Under the pieces are notes generated by a model. It saw only the letters and a list, made by a program, of their open reading frames with translations, made no database searches and was not told the DNA's origin. This document shows positions 5,561 through 6,448 of a DNA stretch of 6,448 bases, in pieces. The DNA lies in assembly GCA_019244945.1 (NCBI GenBank), contig JAFASD010000234.1, forward strand, positions 1 through 6,448, given 5' to 3'. Made by a program: the position numbers and the translations under genes. The stretch's first letter is position 1. Each line of letters begins with the position of its first letter. This stretch comes from Acidobacteriaceae bacterium (GTDB lineage: Bacteria > Acidobacteriota > Terriglobia > Bryobacterales > Bryobacteraceae).

Positions 5561-6448
5561 TTGAACTTTTCCTATCAGTGGATCTGCGAACTCGTGCCGG
5601 GCTTGCGGGCCGAGCCTGCCGAGCTGCAGCGCCTGATCACGATGAAGACGGCTGAGTGCGAAGGTATTCATGCAGCGGGCGGCGATTGGATTATCGAGAT
5701 CGACAACAAGAGCCTCACGCATCGTCCGGATCTTTGGGGCCACTACGGAATGGCTCGGGAAGTCGCTGCATTTGCCGGTGGAGTGTTGAAAGATCCGGTG
5801 AGGCTAGATTTGCTGCCGAACGGACAGCCTGTTGTAAAGGTGGAGATTCAGGACTACTCGCTCTGTCCACGCTATAGCGCTTTAGTTTTCGAAGATGTCA
5901 AGGTGAGCCCGTCACCGCTTTGGTTGCAGGATCGGCTAAGAAATCTTGGTCTGAATCCGATTAACAACATTGTCGATGTAACCAACTACATTCTTGCCGA
6001 ACTCCCGCAACCGATGCACGCCTTTGATGCTGACAAGCTCGCGCGGGAGACGATTCTCGTTCGGAGTGCTCGTGCTGGCGAGCGCGTTAAAGCGCTCAAT
6101 GGAGAGATGTATACGCTGACGGAATCGGATCTGGTGATTGCCGATTCATCCGGTCCCGTGGCGCTTGCTGGAGTGATTGGCGGTTTGGACACAGCGATAT
6201 CGGAGACGAGCACGCGTATCGTTCTCGAGAGCGCGAATTTTAACGCCGCGAGCATTCGCCTCACATCTTCACGGCACAAATTGCGAACGGATGCCTCGAT
6301 GCGGTTCGAGAAATCGCTCGATCCGGAAAACACGGCGCGAGGTCTGGCGCGCGCGATGGAACTGCTGCGGGAGGTGTGTCCGGGTATCCGAGCAGTTGGA
6401 GGAGTGACTGACAATCGGGCTGCTCTGCCTTCCGTCAAGCCGATCGTG
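5561..6448 (+). CDS. pheT: Phenylalanine--tRNA ligase beta subunit, 3' end cut by window edge
   Basis: PheT is the non-catalytic beta subunit of phenylalanyl-tRNA synthetase; it binds tRNA and hydrolyses mischarged Tyr-tRNA-Phe. 296 codons are present, with no stop, so the B5 domain, the catalytic-like domain and the anticodon-binding domain lie beyond the edge. Translation begins at TTG (5561), giving MNFSYQWICELVPGL, the usual start of this family. TMKTAECEG (28-35) is followed almost at once by IEIDNKSLTHRPDLWGHYG (45-63), so the EMAP/Trbp111-like OB tRNA-binding insertion (about 110 residues in E. coli) is absent. The B3/B4 editing domain spans about 97-280: PRYSALV (103-109), NNIVDVTNY (135-143), MHAFD (152-156), GVIGG (204-208), LESANF (222-227) and RTDASMRFEKSLDPE (242-256). 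His153, Glu223, Thr243 and Ala245 sit in the motifs that hold the E. coli editing residues, so proofreading is probably intact. The gene is co-transcribed with pheS. Confidence 0.96.
   Translation, partial: MNFSYQWICELVPGLRAEPAELQRLITMKTAECEGIHAAGGDWIIEIDNKSLTHRPDLWGHYGMAREVAAFAGGVLKDPVRLDLLPNGQPVVKVEIQDYSLCPRYSALVFEDVKVSPSPLWLQDRLRNLGLNPINNIVDVTNYILAELPQPMHAFDADKLARETILVRSARAGERVKALNGEMYTLTESDLVIADSSGPVALAGVIGGLDTAISETSTRIVLESANFNAASIRLTSSRHKLRTDASMRFEKSLDPENTARGLARAMELLREVCPGIRAVGGVTDNRAALPSVKPIV

Overview
The window most likely comes from the chromosome of an Acidobacteriota bacterium (Terriglobia/Koribacter-like). This is inferred from moderately high G+C, a secreted WxxGxW-repeat protein of a type common in that phylum, a DUF3467 gene beside a GT-C membrane glycosyltransferase, and a phenylalanyl-tRNA synthetase pair of a non-proteobacterial type. 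No search could be run, so the phylum is an inference. There are no RNA genes, insertion sequences, CRISPR arrays or phage genes, and no gene-free stretch longer than about 150 bases.

Left part (1-1872, minus strand): a two-gene unit transcribed leftward. A small DUF3467 protein comes first, and 8 bases later a large multi-spanning membrane protein of the GT39/ArnT-like (GT-C) glycosyltransferase type, which runs off the left edge. A 145-base divergent spacer (1873-2017) holds an interrupted palindrome and separates this unit from everything to the right.

Middle (2018-3268, plus strand): an exported 416-aa protein with four WxxGxW motifs, a Gly/Tyr stretch, an Asn/Thr/Ser-rich stretch and a long Ala/Pro/Arg-rich tail built partly from recently duplicated DNA. 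A terminator-like hairpin spans its stop codon, and a second one lies unexpectedly inside the reading frame.

Right part (3378-6448, plus strand): a tightly packed probable operon with gaps of 2, 3 and 21 bases. It encodes an unrecognised helical protein, an ankyrin-repeat protein, PheS and PheT, with PheT cut by the right edge. PheS and PheT together form the alpha2-beta2 phenylalanyl-tRNA synthetase. The PheT here starts at a TTG codon and appears to lack the N-terminal tRNA-binding OB-fold insertion found in E. coli and Thermus PheT. The pheST genes have no room for a leader peptide or T-box directly upstream; expression probably depends on a promoter before the two upstream genes.

Most of the window is ordinary chromosomal content. 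The points worth a second look are the OB-less PheT, a 36-base GATC-rich palindrome inside the ankyrin gene, the duplicated repeat units and internal hairpin in the WxxGxW gene, and the coupling of two uncharacterised genes to pheST. I found no convincing new defence or mobile system.
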